Source: Actinomadura opuntiae
GTDB lineage: Bacteria; Actinomycetota; Actinomycetes; Streptosporangiales; Streptosporangiaceae
Assembly (NCBI RefSeq): GCF_030283205.1
Contig: NZ_JASNWF010000009.1
Span: 353,251-417,250, forward strand
Reading direction: 5' to 3'
DNA: 64,000 nucleotides
The notes below the pieces were generated by a model that was not told the DNA's origin, did not search any database, and saw nothing but the letters and a program-made list of their open reading frames with translations. Both the position numbers and the translations under genes were made by a program. Shown here piece after piece: positions 34,520-43,641 of the stretch. Numbering within the stretch: position 1 is the first letter of the stretch; every line of letters begins with the position of its first letter.

Positions 34520-35301
34520 TCATTCCCAGCCGGGACCGGTACCGCGATCTGCGCCGCTGCCTGATCGCGCTGGCCGAGTGCGACGGCGGGCTGCTGCACG
34601 AGGTGCTGGTCGTGGACGACGGCTCCCGGCCGCGGATCACCGACGCCGTCGCGGTCGGCGACCTGCCGGTGCGCGTGCTGCGCAACGACCGGCCGATGGG
34701 CGCGACGCCGGCCCGCGCGCACGCCGCCGACCACGCGCGCTCGCCGATCCTGGCGTTCCTGGACGACGACGCGCTGCCCCGGGCGGACTGGCTGACCGAG
34801 ATCGCCGCGCAGCTGACGCCCGACCGCGGCGCGGTCACCGGGCGGGTGCTGCCGTTCGACGCGGGGCTGCTCTCGGAGGCCCGCCAGTCCCGCTACCTGG
34901 AGCGCTACCGGGACCTGGAGCCCGGGCAGCGGGTCACCTTCTTCGCCGGCGGCAACAGCGCGGTCTGGCGGGAGCGGTTCCTGGCCGCCCGCGGCACCGC
35001 CGTCAATGTCCCCGGCAGCGACAACGACCTGGTGAGCGGGTTGTCCCGGCTCGGCCTCGGGGTGCACTTCGCGCCCTCGATGGTGATCGTCCACCGCAAC
35101 GGCAAGGGACTGCTGCGCGCGCTGCGGGACGCCTACGGGTCCGGGCACCACGCGCGCCCGCTACCGGTCCGCGACGCGCTGCGCGACATGGCGCGCCCGG
35201 TGCCGGGGTCGTCCCCCCAGGTCCGGCTGACCAACCGGATGCTCAACCTCGTCCACCTGGCCGGACGCAGCGTCCCGCGCTCCACCAGGCAGCATCCCTG
35301 A
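34498..35301 (+). CDS. Family 2 glycosyltransferase
   Basis: 267 residues. The GT-A fold begins ITVIIPSRDR (4-13). VVDDGS near 40-45 binds the nucleotide, AFLDDDALP near 88-96 provides the DxD metal motif, and GGNSAVWR near 155 is the acceptor-side segment. The start ATG lies 22 bases inside the deacetylase gene with GGAG upstream. It probably transfers an activated sugar acid or amino sugar, made by the dehydrogenase and deacetylase of the cluster, to the peptide or to another sugar. Confidence 0.87.
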   Translation: MVAPITVIIPSRDRYRDLRRCLIALAECDGGLLHEVLVVDDGSRPRITDAVAVGDLPVRVLRNDRPMGATPARAHAADHARSPILAFLDDDALPRADWLTEIAAQLTPDRGAVTGRVLPFDAGLLSEARQSRYLERYRDLEPGQRVTFFAGGNSAVWRERFLAARGTAVNVPGSDNDLVSGLSRLGLGVHFAPSMVIVHRNGKGLLRALRDAYGSGHHARPLPVRDALRDMARPVPGSSPQVRLTNRMLNLVHLAGRSVPRSTRQHP

Positions 35302-35421
35302 CCACCCGCCCCGGGGTGCCCCGTAACGCCGACCCGTCCCGCCGACCCGATCGATTCCCGCCCGGCCCGCGGTGGTTCCCGCGCGGCCGCGGTGTTCCGC
35401 GAACAAGGCAAGGAGTCCGAT

Positions 35422-35655
35422 ATGTCCGTGTCCCAGGCCGACCCGGCGGTGCTGCAGACCCTCAGCGAGCTCTGGGAGGAGGTCCTGGAGGTCGACGGCG
35501 TCACCGCCGACGACGACTTCTTCGAGCTGGGCGGCGACAGCCTGCTCGGCGTCACCATGATCGGCAAGGCGCGCCATGCCGGCCTGTCCTTCTCCTACCA
35601 GGACCTGCGGGACAATCCGGTGCTCGGGCGGCTCGCCGCCGTCGTGGCGGGCTGA
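35422..35655 (+). CDS. Stand-alone peptidyl/acyl carrier protein
   Basis: 77 residues with the phosphopantetheine site FFELGGDSL (Ser near residue 40). AAGGAG lies upstream of the ATG at 35422; an earlier in-frame start at 35392 lacks one. A 120-base gap separates it from the glycosyltransferase gene. It is the only free carrier in the window. The NRPS protein at 38640-41303 has an adenylation domain but no functional carrier serine, so this protein is the likely partner loaded by it. Confidence 0.9.
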   Translation: MSVSQADPAVLQTLSELWEEVLEVDGVTADDDFFELGGDSLLGVTMIGKARHAGLSFSYQDLRDNPVLGRLAAVVAG

Positions 35656-35658
35656 CCC

Positions 35659-38643
35659 GTGTCCCGCACCCTGACCGGGCTGTTCGGCCGGCGCGCCCGC
35701 GCGCATCCCGGCCGGCCGGCCGTGCTGGACGGCGGCCGCGCCCTGACCTACGCCGAGCTCGACGCCGCCTCGGACGAGGTCGCCGCCGGGCTGGCCGCGC
35801 GCGGCGCCGGCCGCGGCGACCGGGTCGCGCTCCGGCTGCCCCGGTCCGCCGACCTCGTCGTCGGGGCCCTCGGCGTCCTCAAGAGCGGCGCCGCGTACTC
35901 CCCGCTCGACGTGGCGTGGCCCCCCGCGCGCGTCGCCCGGATCACCGAGCGGCTCGGCGCACCGGTCGAACTGGACGCCGACACCCTGCCCCGGCTGCGC
36001 GCGCAGGGCCGGGCCGCCGCCGCTCCGGCCCGTCCGGCGGTGCGGGAGGACGACCCGGCGGTGGTGCTGTTCACCTCGGGATCCACCGGCGAGCCGAAGG
36101 GGGTGCTGTGCCCGCACCGGGCGATCGGCCGCCTGATCCCGCACGCCGGCCATCTCGACCTGACCGGGCCCGTGGTGATGCCGCTGGCGGCGGCGGTCCC
36201 GTGGGACGCGATGTCGCTGGAGCTGTGGAGCACGCTGTGCTCCGGCGGGACCCTGGTCGTCGTCCGGGACCTGTACCTCACGCCCGGCCGGCTCCGCGAC
36301 CTGGTGGCCGGGCACGGCGTCGACTCGCTGGTGCTGGCCACCTCGGTGTTCAACCTGCACGTGGAGGAGGACGCCGGCGCGTTCTCCGGGCTCCGGCAGG
36401 TCGCCGTCGGCGGCGAGCAGCTCTCGCCCGGCCATGTCGCCGCCTTCGTCGCGCGGCACCCGGACATCGCTCTGATCAACCTCTACGGACCGGCCGAGAA
36501 CGGCATCCTGACGACGACGCACCGCTTCACCGCGGCCGACCCCGCCGAGGGACGGGTGCCGATCGGCGTGCCCGTCCCGGGGACGTCCGTGCACCTGGTG
36601 GACGGGGAGATCTGCGTCAGCGGCGACGGCCTGGCCCTCGGCTATCTCGGCGATCCGGCCGGCACGTCCGAGCGCTTCACCGAACTGACGATCGACGGCC
36701 GCCCCGTCCCCGCCTACCGGACGGGCGACCGCGGCCACCGCACGCCCGACGGCCTCTACCACTACGCCGGGCGCACCGACCGGCAGGTGAAGATCCGCGG
36801 CCACCGGATCGAGCCCGCCGAGGTGGAGCACGCCGCCGAACGCCTCACCGGGGTCACCCGCGCCGCCGTCGTGCCGGTCGACGGGCCCGACGGCCGCGCC
36901 ACCGGCCTCGCGCTGTTCTTCACGGGCGACCGGGAAGGCGCGGACGTGCTCGCCGGCCTGCGGGACCGGCTCCCCGGCTACCTCGTCCCGGCCACCGCCG
37001 AGCACGTCGCCCGGTTCCCGCTGACGGGCAACGGCAAGCTGGACCACGCCGCACTGGCCAGGTCCGCGGCCGGGGCCGGCACCGCTCGCGCCGCGGCGCG
37101 GCCGGCGCCCGCGCCCGCCCTCGACGGCGCCGGCACGGACGCCGAACGCGTCGCCGCCGTCTTCGCGGACGTGCTGGGCCTCCCGAGCGTGCCGCCGGAC
37201 GCCGACTTCTTCTCCCTGGGCGGCGACTCGCTCGCCGCCGGGCGCCTCAGCGGCAGGCTCACGGCGGCGCTCGGCGCGCCGGTGCCGCTCTCGGCCGTCT
37301 TCGAGTCCCCCACACCCGCCGGCCTCACCGCCCGGATCGCCGGGCGCCCGCGCACCGGTGGCGCCGCGTCCGGTGGCGCCGCGTCCGATGGCGCCGCGTC
37401 CGGTGAGGACGACCGGCGGGACGGCGCCGTCCCGCTGCTGCCGTCCCAGCTGACCTTCTTCGTCGCGCAGCAGATGGACCCCGACGACCTCACCGCGCTC
37501 TGCCCGATCGTCTGGGACCTCGACGGCGCCCTCGACGCGGCGGCCGTGCAGCAGGCGCTCGACGACGTGAACGCGCGCCACGAGGCACTGCACAGCCGGT
37601 ACACGGTGCTGGACGCCCCGGTCGCGGTGCGCCCGCCCGACCGGCCGGCGCAGGTCGAGCTGATCACCGTCGCAGGTCCCGCGGACGTCCTTCCCGCGCT
37701 CATCGCCCCGCTGGACATCCAGGACGGGCGGCTGTGGCGGGCCGCGCTGGCGCCGGGCCGGTTCGGGATCGTCGTCCACCACGTCGCGTTCGACGCGCGG
37801 GCGGCGTCCGTGCTGGCCCGCGACCTGTCGGCCGCCTACCGGGCACGGGCCGAAGGGCGCGCGCCGCGGTTCGGCGATCCCGCGCCCGGCCTCGCCGAGC
37901 TGGCGTCCGGGTACCGCCCGCCCGCGCCGGACGACCTCGCGGAGCAGCGCGCCTACTGGCGCACCGCGCTCAGCGGGGCGACCGCGCTGGAGCCGCCGCC
38001 CGGAACGGGACCGCCCGGCGGCCTCGCCGCGACCGTCCGGCGGTTCGACGAGGCGGCCCTCACGGCGGCGGTCCGGTCCCGCGGGACCACCGCGACGGTC
38101 GCGGTGCTCGCCGCCTACGCGCACGCGGTGGCCGACCTCACCGGCCGGACGGACGTCGTCGTCGGCCTGCCGGTCGCGCGGCGCGGCGACGCGGCGGCGG
38201 AGCGCGCGGTCGCCTGCATGATCGAGATGACCTGCGTCCGGCTGCGCGCGCCGGCCCTCGACGCGGCGCGCGGGGCGCTCGTCGAGGCGCTGCGCCGTCC
38301 GGACGTCCCGGTGCACGAGATCGCGCGCCTGGCCCGGCTGCGGCCCCTCTACGACACGGTCGTCTCGGTCCAGGACAACCCCGAACCGATGCTCGACGTG
38401 CCCGGGGTCCGCGCCCGGCACGTGTGGGTCGACACCGACGAGCTCGACACCGCCCTTCTCGTCGAACTCCTGCCCGGCGGGCGGCTGCGGGTGAGCCGGC
38501 GCCGCGAGGCGGTGTCCGCGGACTTCGCCGACGCACTCGCCGACGCGATGGCCGCCTTCCTCTCCGGGCTCGCGGACCGGGAACCCGTCGCCGCGGCGAA
38601 CGGAACGGCGGACGGCACGGCGAGCAGGGGAGCGGACCGATGA
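35659..38643 (+). CDS. NRPS, A-PCP-C module
   Basis: 994 residues from a GTG 3 bases after the carrier gene. Adenylation domain about 1-470: A3 LFTSGSTGEPKG near 137-148, A5 NLYGPAE, A7 YRTGD, A8 GRTDRQVKIRGHR, A10 GNGKLDH. The A4 region reads WDAMSLE, so the Asp that binds the substrate amine is kept, which suggests an alpha-amino acid. Carrier: FFSLGGDSLA near 520, active Ser. A 15-bp triplicate encodes a GGAAS linker near 568. Condensation domain about 590-980 with HHVAFDA near 705, in which the last Gly of HHxxxDG is Ala. No thioesterase. Stop overlaps the next start. Confidence 0.9.
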   Translation: MSRTLTGLFGRRARAHPGRPAVLDGGRALTYAELDAASDEVAAGLAARGAGRGDRVALRLPRSADLVVGALGVLKSGAAYSPLDVAWPPARVARITERLGAPVELDADTLPRLRAQGRAAAAPARPAVREDDPAVVLFTSGSTGEPKGVLCPHRAIGRLIPHAGHLDLTGPVVMPLAAAVPWDAMSLELWSTLCSGGTLVVVRDLYLTPGRLRDLVAGHGVDSLVLATSVFNLHVEEDAGAFSGLRQVAVGGEQLSPGHVAAFVARHPDIALINLYGPAENGILTTTHRFTAADPAEGRVPIGVPVPGTSVHLVDGEICVSGDGLALGYLGDPAGTSERFTELTIDGRPVPAYRTGDRGHRTPDGLYHYAGRTDRQVKIRGHRIEPAEVEHAAERLTGVTRAAVVPVDGPDGRATGLALFFTGDREGADVLAGLRDRLPGYLVPATAEHVARFPLTGNGKLDHAALARSAAGAGTARAAARPAPAPALDGAGTDAERVAAVFADVLGLPSVPPDADFFSLGGDSLAAGRLSGRLTAALGAPVPLSAVFESPTPAGLTARIAGRPRTGGAASGGAASDGAASGEDDRRDGAVPLLPSQLTFFVAQQMDPDDLTALCPIVWDLDGALDAAAVQQALDDVNARHEALHSRYTVLDAPVAVRPPDRPAQVELITVAGPADVLPALIAPLDIQDGRLWRAALAPGRFGIVVHHVAFDARAASVLARDLSAAYRARAEGRAPRFGDPAPGLAELASGYRPPAPDDLAEQRAYWRTALSGATALEPPPGTGPPGGLAATVRRFDEAALTAAVRSRGTTATVAVLAAYAHAVADLTGRTDVVVGLPVARRGDAAAERAVACMIEMTCVRLRAPALDAARGALVEALRRPDVPVHEIARLARLRPLYDTVVSVQDNPEPMLDVPGVRARHVWVDTDELDTALLVELLPGGRLRVSRRREAVSADFADALADAMAAFLSGLADREPVAAANGTADGTASRGADR
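37357..37401 (+). repeat. Three tandem 15-bp repeats in the NRPS linker
   Basis: GGTGGCGCCGCGTCC at 37357-37371 and 37372-37386, then the one-base variant GATGGCGCCGCGTCC at 37387-37401. They encode a GGAAS/GGAAS/DGAAS flexible linker between the carrier and condensation domains. Confidence 0.8.
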
Positions 38644-41303
38644 GCGCCCGGCGCAGACGGCTGTGGGAACAGCGGGTCCTCGACCCGGCCGGTCCCTGGC
38701 ACGACATCGCCTTCACCGTGGACGTCGCGGGCCGCGCCGACCGCGCCCGCCTCGGCCGGCTCACCGCGCTCCTGCGCGACCTCGCGACCGGTCCCGGCAC
38801 CGAGCCGGAGGGCGGCTTCCGGGACGCGCCGTCGGCCGAGTTGAAGGACGGCGTCGTCACCGCCACCGTGCCCGCGGTCTGGGGCGCACCGGACGACTTC
38901 GTCCGTGCGCTGGCGACCGGCACGCCTCCGCGCGACCGCGGCGCCACGCCCGCCGACCTGGACCATTGGGCCGAGAAGCTCGCCGACGCCGTCGACCCCC
39001 GGCTGCCCGAGGACGGCGACGCCGCCGCGGACGCCGACCCCGCCGGAGTGCTCGGCTTCGGCGAAGCGCCCGCCGCCCGCGCCGCCGACGGCCTGCTGCT
39101 CGCCGCGCTCGCGGTCGTCGCCTGGCGCTGGACCCGGCTGACCGACCTGGCCATCGGGGTGCCCGAGGGCCTGGTCCGGCTGGAGGCGGACGCCGCGATG
39201 CCGCTCGGCGAGCTGACCCGGCGGGCGCGCGAGGCCAGGGCCGCGGCCGCGCGGCACGCCGGAACATACGAACGCGCCATGGAGGAGACCGGGGTCCGCC
39301 TCCTGCCGAGCCTGCGGCTGATGGACGCGGTGCGGGACGCCCCCGTCCACGCGGACGGGCTGACGCTGACGCCGCACGTCCCCCCGCACGGGCCCGTCGG
39401 GTCCACGCTCGCCGTCGGCCCCTCCCATGCCGCCTACGACGCGCGCCGGCTCTCGGCGGGAACCGTCGAACGGATCCTGGCGCAGATGCGCATGGTCATG
39501 GATGCGGCGCCGGACACCCCGCTGGGTGAGCTTCCGCTCATGGAACCCGCCGAACGGGCGACCATCCTCACCGGTTTCAGCGCCACCGCCCCGGCCGCGG
39601 GCGACGGCCGCGCGCTGCACGAGACCGTCGACGGGCCGCCGGACGCGACCGCGGTGGTCTGCGGCGAGGACCGGCTGACCTACCGGGACCTGGCCCGCCG
39701 CTCCGACCGGCTCGCCCGGTACCTGCTGGACGCCGGAGTGCGCCGCCAGGAGATCGTCGGGGTCGGCATCGGCCGGTCCGCGGACCTGGTCACCGGCTTC
39801 CTCGGCGTGCTCAAGGCGGGCGCCGCCTACCTGCCCCTCGACCCCGGCTACCCGCCCGACCGGCTGGAGTTCATGCGGGCGGACGCGAAGGCCGGCACGG
39901 TCGTGACCGGCGAGCTGATCGCGGCGCTCGACGCCGCCGGCGCCCCGGGCCTCGACGCGCCGGTCCCCGTGCACGAGGCGGACCTGGCGTACGTCATCTA
40001 CACCTCCGGCTCCACCGGCGCGCCGAAGGGCGTCCAGGTGGAGCACCGGCAGATCGTCAACTCCACGGCGGCCCGGTACCCCGTCTTCCCCGGCCCCTAC
40101 GACTCCTACCTGGCCCTCGCCGGCCCCGCGTTCGACGCCCTGGGCGCCGGGATCTACCTGACGCTCAGCCGCGGCGGGACGCTGGTGCTGCCGACCGACG
40201 ACGAGGTGACCGACCCCTGGTCGCTGGCCAAGCTCGCCGACCGGGAACGGGTGACGCACTTCGACGGGGTGCCCGCCCAGTACGCGGCCGCGCTCGACGC
40301 CGCGCCCGACGTCCTCGCCGGGATCCGCTGCGCCGTCGTCGCGGGCGAGGCCTGCCCGCCCGGGCTCCCGGCACGCCATTTCGACGTCACCGGCGACGCG
40401 GTGCTCATCAACGAGTACGGGCCGACCGAGGCGACCGTCTGGGCGCTGTGCCACACCTGCGAGCGCCCGTCCGGAGCGGCCGGGCGGCGGGTGCCGATCG
40501 GCAGGCCGGTCGCGGGCGCGCTGGCGTTCGTCCTGGACGACGGCCTGAACCCGCTGCCGATCGGCGTCCCGGGGGAGCTGTGCATCGGCGGGGCGGGGGT
40601 GGCCGTCCGCGGCTACCTCGGCCGGCCCGAGGCGTCCGCCGAGCGGTTCGTGCCGAACCCGTTCGGCGCCGGCCTGCTGTACCGCACCGGCGACATGGTG
40701 CGCTGGCGTCCCGACGGGACCGTCGACTTCCTCGGCCGGATCGACCAGCAGGTGAAGATCCGCGGCTACCGGGTGGAGCCCGGCGAGGTCGAGGCCGCGG
40801 TGCAGCGCCACCCGCGCGTCCGGGAGGCGGCCGTCGTGCCCGCCCGGGTGGGCGACCACATGCGGCTGGTCGCCTACGTCGCCACCGCCGACCCGTCCGT
40901 CGCCGACGCGGAGCTGACCGCGTTCGCGGGGAGCGGGCTGCCCGCCCACATGGTCCCGGCGGTGTGGATCCGCCTCCCCCACCTGCCGCGCACCCGCAAC
41001 GGGAAGCTGAACCGCGCGGCCCTGCCCCCGCCGAGGCCCCCCGCGCGCGGCGGCGCGTCCGCCGCTCCCCGCACCCCCCTGCAACGCGCCGTGCTCGACC
41101 TGTTCGGCTCCCTGCCGGGCGCCGGCACGGCCACCGACCTGACGGCCGAGGTCCCCGCGTGGGCGGGCCCCCGGTACGGCCCCGCCCTCGTCACGGCGCT
41201 GCTGCGGGACCGCTTCGGCGATCCGGTGCCGCACGTGACCGCCGGGGACACCGCCCGCAGGATCGCCGCCGAACTGCGACGGCTCGGTACCCACCTCCAG
41301 TGA
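38640..41303 (+). CDS. NRPS with degenerate C domain and adenylation domain, carrier serine lost
   Basis: 887 residues, ATG overlapping the previous stop. Residues 1-300 resemble a shortened condensation domain: the closing segment DTPLGELPLMEPAER is clear, but no HHxxxDG motif exists, so it is not catalytic. The adenylation domain (about 310-800) is complete: IYTSGSTGAPKG near 452, NEYGPTE near 590, LYRTGD, GRIDQQVKIRGYR and NGKLNR near 786. The A4 region FDALGAG keeps the key Asp. The last 85 residues have the length of a carrier domain but lack the GGxS box. The amino acid must therefore be passed to a separate carrier, most simply the free one at 35422. Confidence 0.88.
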   Translation: MSARRRRLWEQRVLDPAGPWHDIAFTVDVAGRADRARLGRLTALLRDLATGPGTEPEGGFRDAPSAELKDGVVTATVPAVWGAPDDFVRALATGTPPRDRGATPADLDHWAEKLADAVDPRLPEDGDAAADADPAGVLGFGEAPAARAADGLLLAALAVVAWRWTRLTDLAIGVPEGLVRLEADAAMPLGELTRRAREARAAAARHAGTYERAMEETGVRLLPSLRLMDAVRDAPVHADGLTLTPHVPPHGPVGSTLAVGPSHAAYDARRLSAGTVERILAQMRMVMDAAPDTPLGELPLMEPAERATILTGFSATAPAAGDGRALHETVDGPPDATAVVCGEDRLTYRDLARRSDRLARYLLDAGVRRQEIVGVGIGRSADLVTGFLGVLKAGAAYLPLDPGYPPDRLEFMRADAKAGTVVTGELIAALDAAGAPGLDAPVPVHEADLAYVIYTSGSTGAPKGVQVEHRQIVNSTAARYPVFPGPYDSYLALAGPAFDALGAGIYLTLSRGGTLVLPTDDEVTDPWSLAKLADRERVTHFDGVPAQYAAALDAAPDVLAGIRCAVVAGEACPPGLPARHFDVTGDAVLINEYGPTEATVWALCHTCERPSGAAGRRVPIGRPVAGALAFVLDDGLNPLPIGVPGELCIGGAGVAVRGYLGRPEASAERFVPNPFGAGLLYRTGDMVRWRPDGTVDFLGRIDQQVKIRGYRVEPGEVEAAVQRHPRVREAAVVPARVGDHMRLVAYVATADPSVADAELTAFAGSGLPAHMVPAVWIRLPHLPRTRNGKLNRAALPPPRPPARGGASAAPRTPLQRAVLDLFGSLPGAGTATDLTAEVPAWAGPRYGPALVTALLRDRFGDPVPHVTAGDTARRIAAELRRLGTHLQ

Positions 41304-41326
41304 CGCAGCGAAGGAGAAGGACGACG

Positions 41327-42340
41327 ATGGACGCACCCGTCTCGTACTCGATGTCCCTGGCCGACATCGGCGAGCTCGAAGCACTGATCGACAAGGTCGA
41401 CTCCCTGGACATCGACCCCGCCGCCCCGCGGTTCTTCGACCAGGCCTGGGAACTGACCGCGATGGTCCCGCACGGGGTGCGCCGCTTCCTGGCCGAGTTC
41501 TGCCTGTACGAGCAGGCGGCCTTCGGCATGGTGCGCGGCTGGCCCGTCAGCGACCGGGCGATCGGGCCGACCCCCGAGAACTGGACGCAGGCCGCCGAGC
41601 AGGCGCGCGGACGCCGCGAGGAGTTCGCCCTCGCGCTGTTCGCGATGTGCCTGACCGGCGCCACCTTCAGCTGGTCCACGCTGCAGGGCGGCCGGCTCAT
41701 CCACAACGTCGTCCCGATCCAGGGCGACGAGTCCGAGCAGAGCGGCCACGGCCAGGTGCTGCTGGAGTGGCACACCGAGGACGGCTTCCACCCCTACCGC
41801 TGCGACTACCTCCTGCTGTTCGGCATGCGCAACCACGACCGGGTGCCGACCCTGGTCTCCTCGATCCGCGACGTCCGGCTGGACGAGGCGGACCTGGAGA
41901 TCCTCCGCCGGCCGCTGTTCCACATCATGCCGGACAACGAGCACCTGAGGCAGATGGCCGAGATCCATCCCGGTCACCCGAGCCTGCTGCGCGCCCGCAG
42001 GATGCGCGAGGAGCCCGAGGCCGTCCCGGTCCTGTTCGGTGCGCAGGACTCGCCGTACCTGCGGATCGACCCGTACTTCATGCGCTGCGCGGACGGCGGC
42101 CCGGCGGCCGAGGGGGCGCTGCGGCGCCTGATCGACGAGCTGAACCGGGTGCAGCAGCGCATCGAGATCGAGCCGGGGACGCTGCTGATCGTCGACAACT
42201 ACCTCGCCGTGCACGGCCGGGCGGCGTTCAGCGCGCGCTTCGACGGAACGGACCGCTGGCTGAAGAAGACGCTGGTCACCCGGAACCTGCGGACGTCGCG
42301 CGACATGCGCGAGTCGCCGTCCAGCCGGGTCATCGTGTGA
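41327..42340 (+). CDS. Fe(II)/2-oxoglutarate oxygenase, clavaminate synthase-like (VioC/AsnO type)
   Basis: 337 residues; AAGGAG upstream of the ATG at 41327. The iron ligands are HTE near 149-151 (EWHTEDGFHPYR) and the distal H in VHGRAAF near 296. The basic segment LVTRNLRTSR near 316-325 holds the arginine for 2-oxoglutarate. The HTED-FHPYR stretch and overall plan match the beta-hydroxylases of free or carrier-bound amino acids (VioC for arginine, AsnO for asparagine). It probably hydroxylates an amino acid building block. Which one is not clear. Confidence 0.88.
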   Translation: MDAPVSYSMSLADIGELEALIDKVDSLDIDPAAPRFFDQAWELTAMVPHGVRRFLAEFCLYEQAAFGMVRGWPVSDRAIGPTPENWTQAAEQARGRREEFALALFAMCLTGATFSWSTLQGGRLIHNVVPIQGDESEQSGHGQVLLEWHTEDGFHPYRCDYLLLFGMRNHDRVPTLVSSIRDVRLDEADLEILRRPLFHIMPDNEHLRQMAEIHPGHPSLLRARRMREEPEAVPVLFGAQDSPYLRIDPYFMRCADGGPAAEGALRRLIDELNRVQQRIEIEPGTLLIVDNYLAVHGRAAFSARFDGTDRWLKKTLVTRNLRTSRDMRESPSSRVIV

Positions 42341-42381
42341 CCGCCGCGCGATCGCGGGAACCCGAGGAAGGAGTCTCGCCC

Positions 42382-43641
42382 ATGGACCTGGTCGTCGTGG
42401 GTCTCGGCTATGTGGGCCTGCCGCTGGCGCGCGAGGCGTGCCGCGCCGGGCTGACCGCCGGCGGCCTCGACCGCGACCCCGCCGTCGTCGCCGGCCTGGC
42501 GGCGGGCCGTTCCCACGTGGACGACGTGGCGGACGCCGACGTGGCCGCGATGCTCGCCGCGGGCTTCACGGCCACCGACGACCCCGCGGTGCTGGGCGCG
42601 GCGCAGACGATCGTCATCTGCGTGCCGACGCCGCTGGCGCCCGAGGGCGGCCCGGACCTGGCGGCGGTGCGCGGCGCGGCGCGGCGGGTGTCGGACCATC
42701 TGCGCCGCGGGACCCTGGTGGTGCTGGAGTCCACGACCTACCCCGGAACGACCGAGGAGGTCGTCCGGCCGATCCTGGAGGAGTCCGGGCTGACCGCGGG
42801 GGAGGACTTCCACCTGGCCTTCTCGCCCGAGCGCATCGATCCGGGCAACGGCCGGTACGGCGTCGCCAACACGCCCAAGATCGTCGGCGGGTACACGCCC
42901 GCGTGCGCCGCCGTGGCCGAGGCCTTCTACGGCAAGTTCGTCGATACGGTCGTCCTGGCCAAGGGCACGCGCGAGGCCGAAATGGCGAAACTGCTGGAGA
43001 ACACCTACCGGCACGTCAACATCGCGCTGGTCAACGAGATGAGCGTGTTCTGCAACGAACTCGGCATCGACCTGTGGGACGCGATCTCCTGCGCCGGGAC
43101 CAAGCCTTTCGGATTCCAGTCGTTCTTCCCCGGCCCGGGCGTCGGCGGGCACTGCATCCCGATCGATCCCAACTACCTTTCCTACAAGGTGCGGACGCTG
43201 GGGTACTCGTTCCGGTTCGTGGAGCTGGCGCAGGAGATCAATACCGGAATGCCGCGGTACGTGGTGCACCGTGCGCAGCAACTGCTCAACAACCGGGGCA
43301 TGGCGCTGCGCGGTGCCCGGATCCTACTGCTGGGCGTCACCTACAAGGCCGACGTCGCCGACCAGCGCGAGTCCCCCGCGCGGCGGATCGCCGAGCAGCT
43401 GGCCCGGCACGGCGCGCAGCTGTCCTACCACGACCCGTACGTCGAGACATGGCAGGTCGGGGAGCTGCGGCTGTCCCGCGCGGCGGACCTGCCGGACGCG
43501 TTGCGGACCGCCGACCTGACCCTCCTGGTCACCGACCACAGCGTGTACACCGCCTCCCTGCTGGGCGAGCACGCACGATTCCTCTTCGACACGCGCGGCC
43601 GCACCAGCGAGCGGCCGACGGCGAACACGGAGCTGCTGTGA
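42382..43641 (+). CDS. UDP-sugar 6-dehydrogenase (WecC/TviB-like)
   Basis: 419 residues, AAGGAG 7 bases before the ATG. NAD-binding GLGYVGLP (7-14). Central domain with STTYPGTT near 116 and AFSPERIDPG near 152. Catalytic cysteine in GGHCIPID near 258, then a C-terminal UDP-binding domain with LGVTYKADVADQRESPA near 317. The ERIDPG and CIPIDP pattern is that of UDP-HexNAc dehydrogenases more than UDP-glucose ones. It makes a UDP-uronic acid with two NAD+. A Gfo/Idh oxidoreductase, NodB deacetylase and GT2 in the same cluster fit modification and transfer of this sugar acid. Confidence 0.9.
   Translation: MDLVVVGLGYVGLPLAREACRAGLTAGGLDRDPAVVAGLAAGRSHVDDVADADVAAMLAAGFTATDDPAVLGAAQTIVICVPTPLAPEGGPDLAAVRGAARRVSDHLRRGTLVVLESTTYPGTTEEVVRPILEESGLTAGEDFHLAFSPERIDPGNGRYGVANTPKIVGGYTPACAAVAEAFYGKFVDTVVLAKGTREAEMAKLLENTYRHVNIALVNEMSVFCNELGIDLWDAISCAGTKPFGFQSFFPGPGVGGHCIPIDPNYLSYKVRTLGYSFRFVELAQEINTGMPRYVVHRAQQLLNNRGMALRGARILLLGVTYKADVADQRESPARRIAEQLARHGAQLSYHDPYVETWQVGELRLSRAADLPDALRTADLTLLVTDHSVYTASLLGEHARFLFDTRGRTSERPTANTELL

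Noticed and set aside
35161..38421. 1086-codon minus-strand frame across the glycosyltransferase and NRPS genes
   Set aside because: Shadow of the NRPS coding frame, rich in Arg/Gly/Asp without any fold signature.
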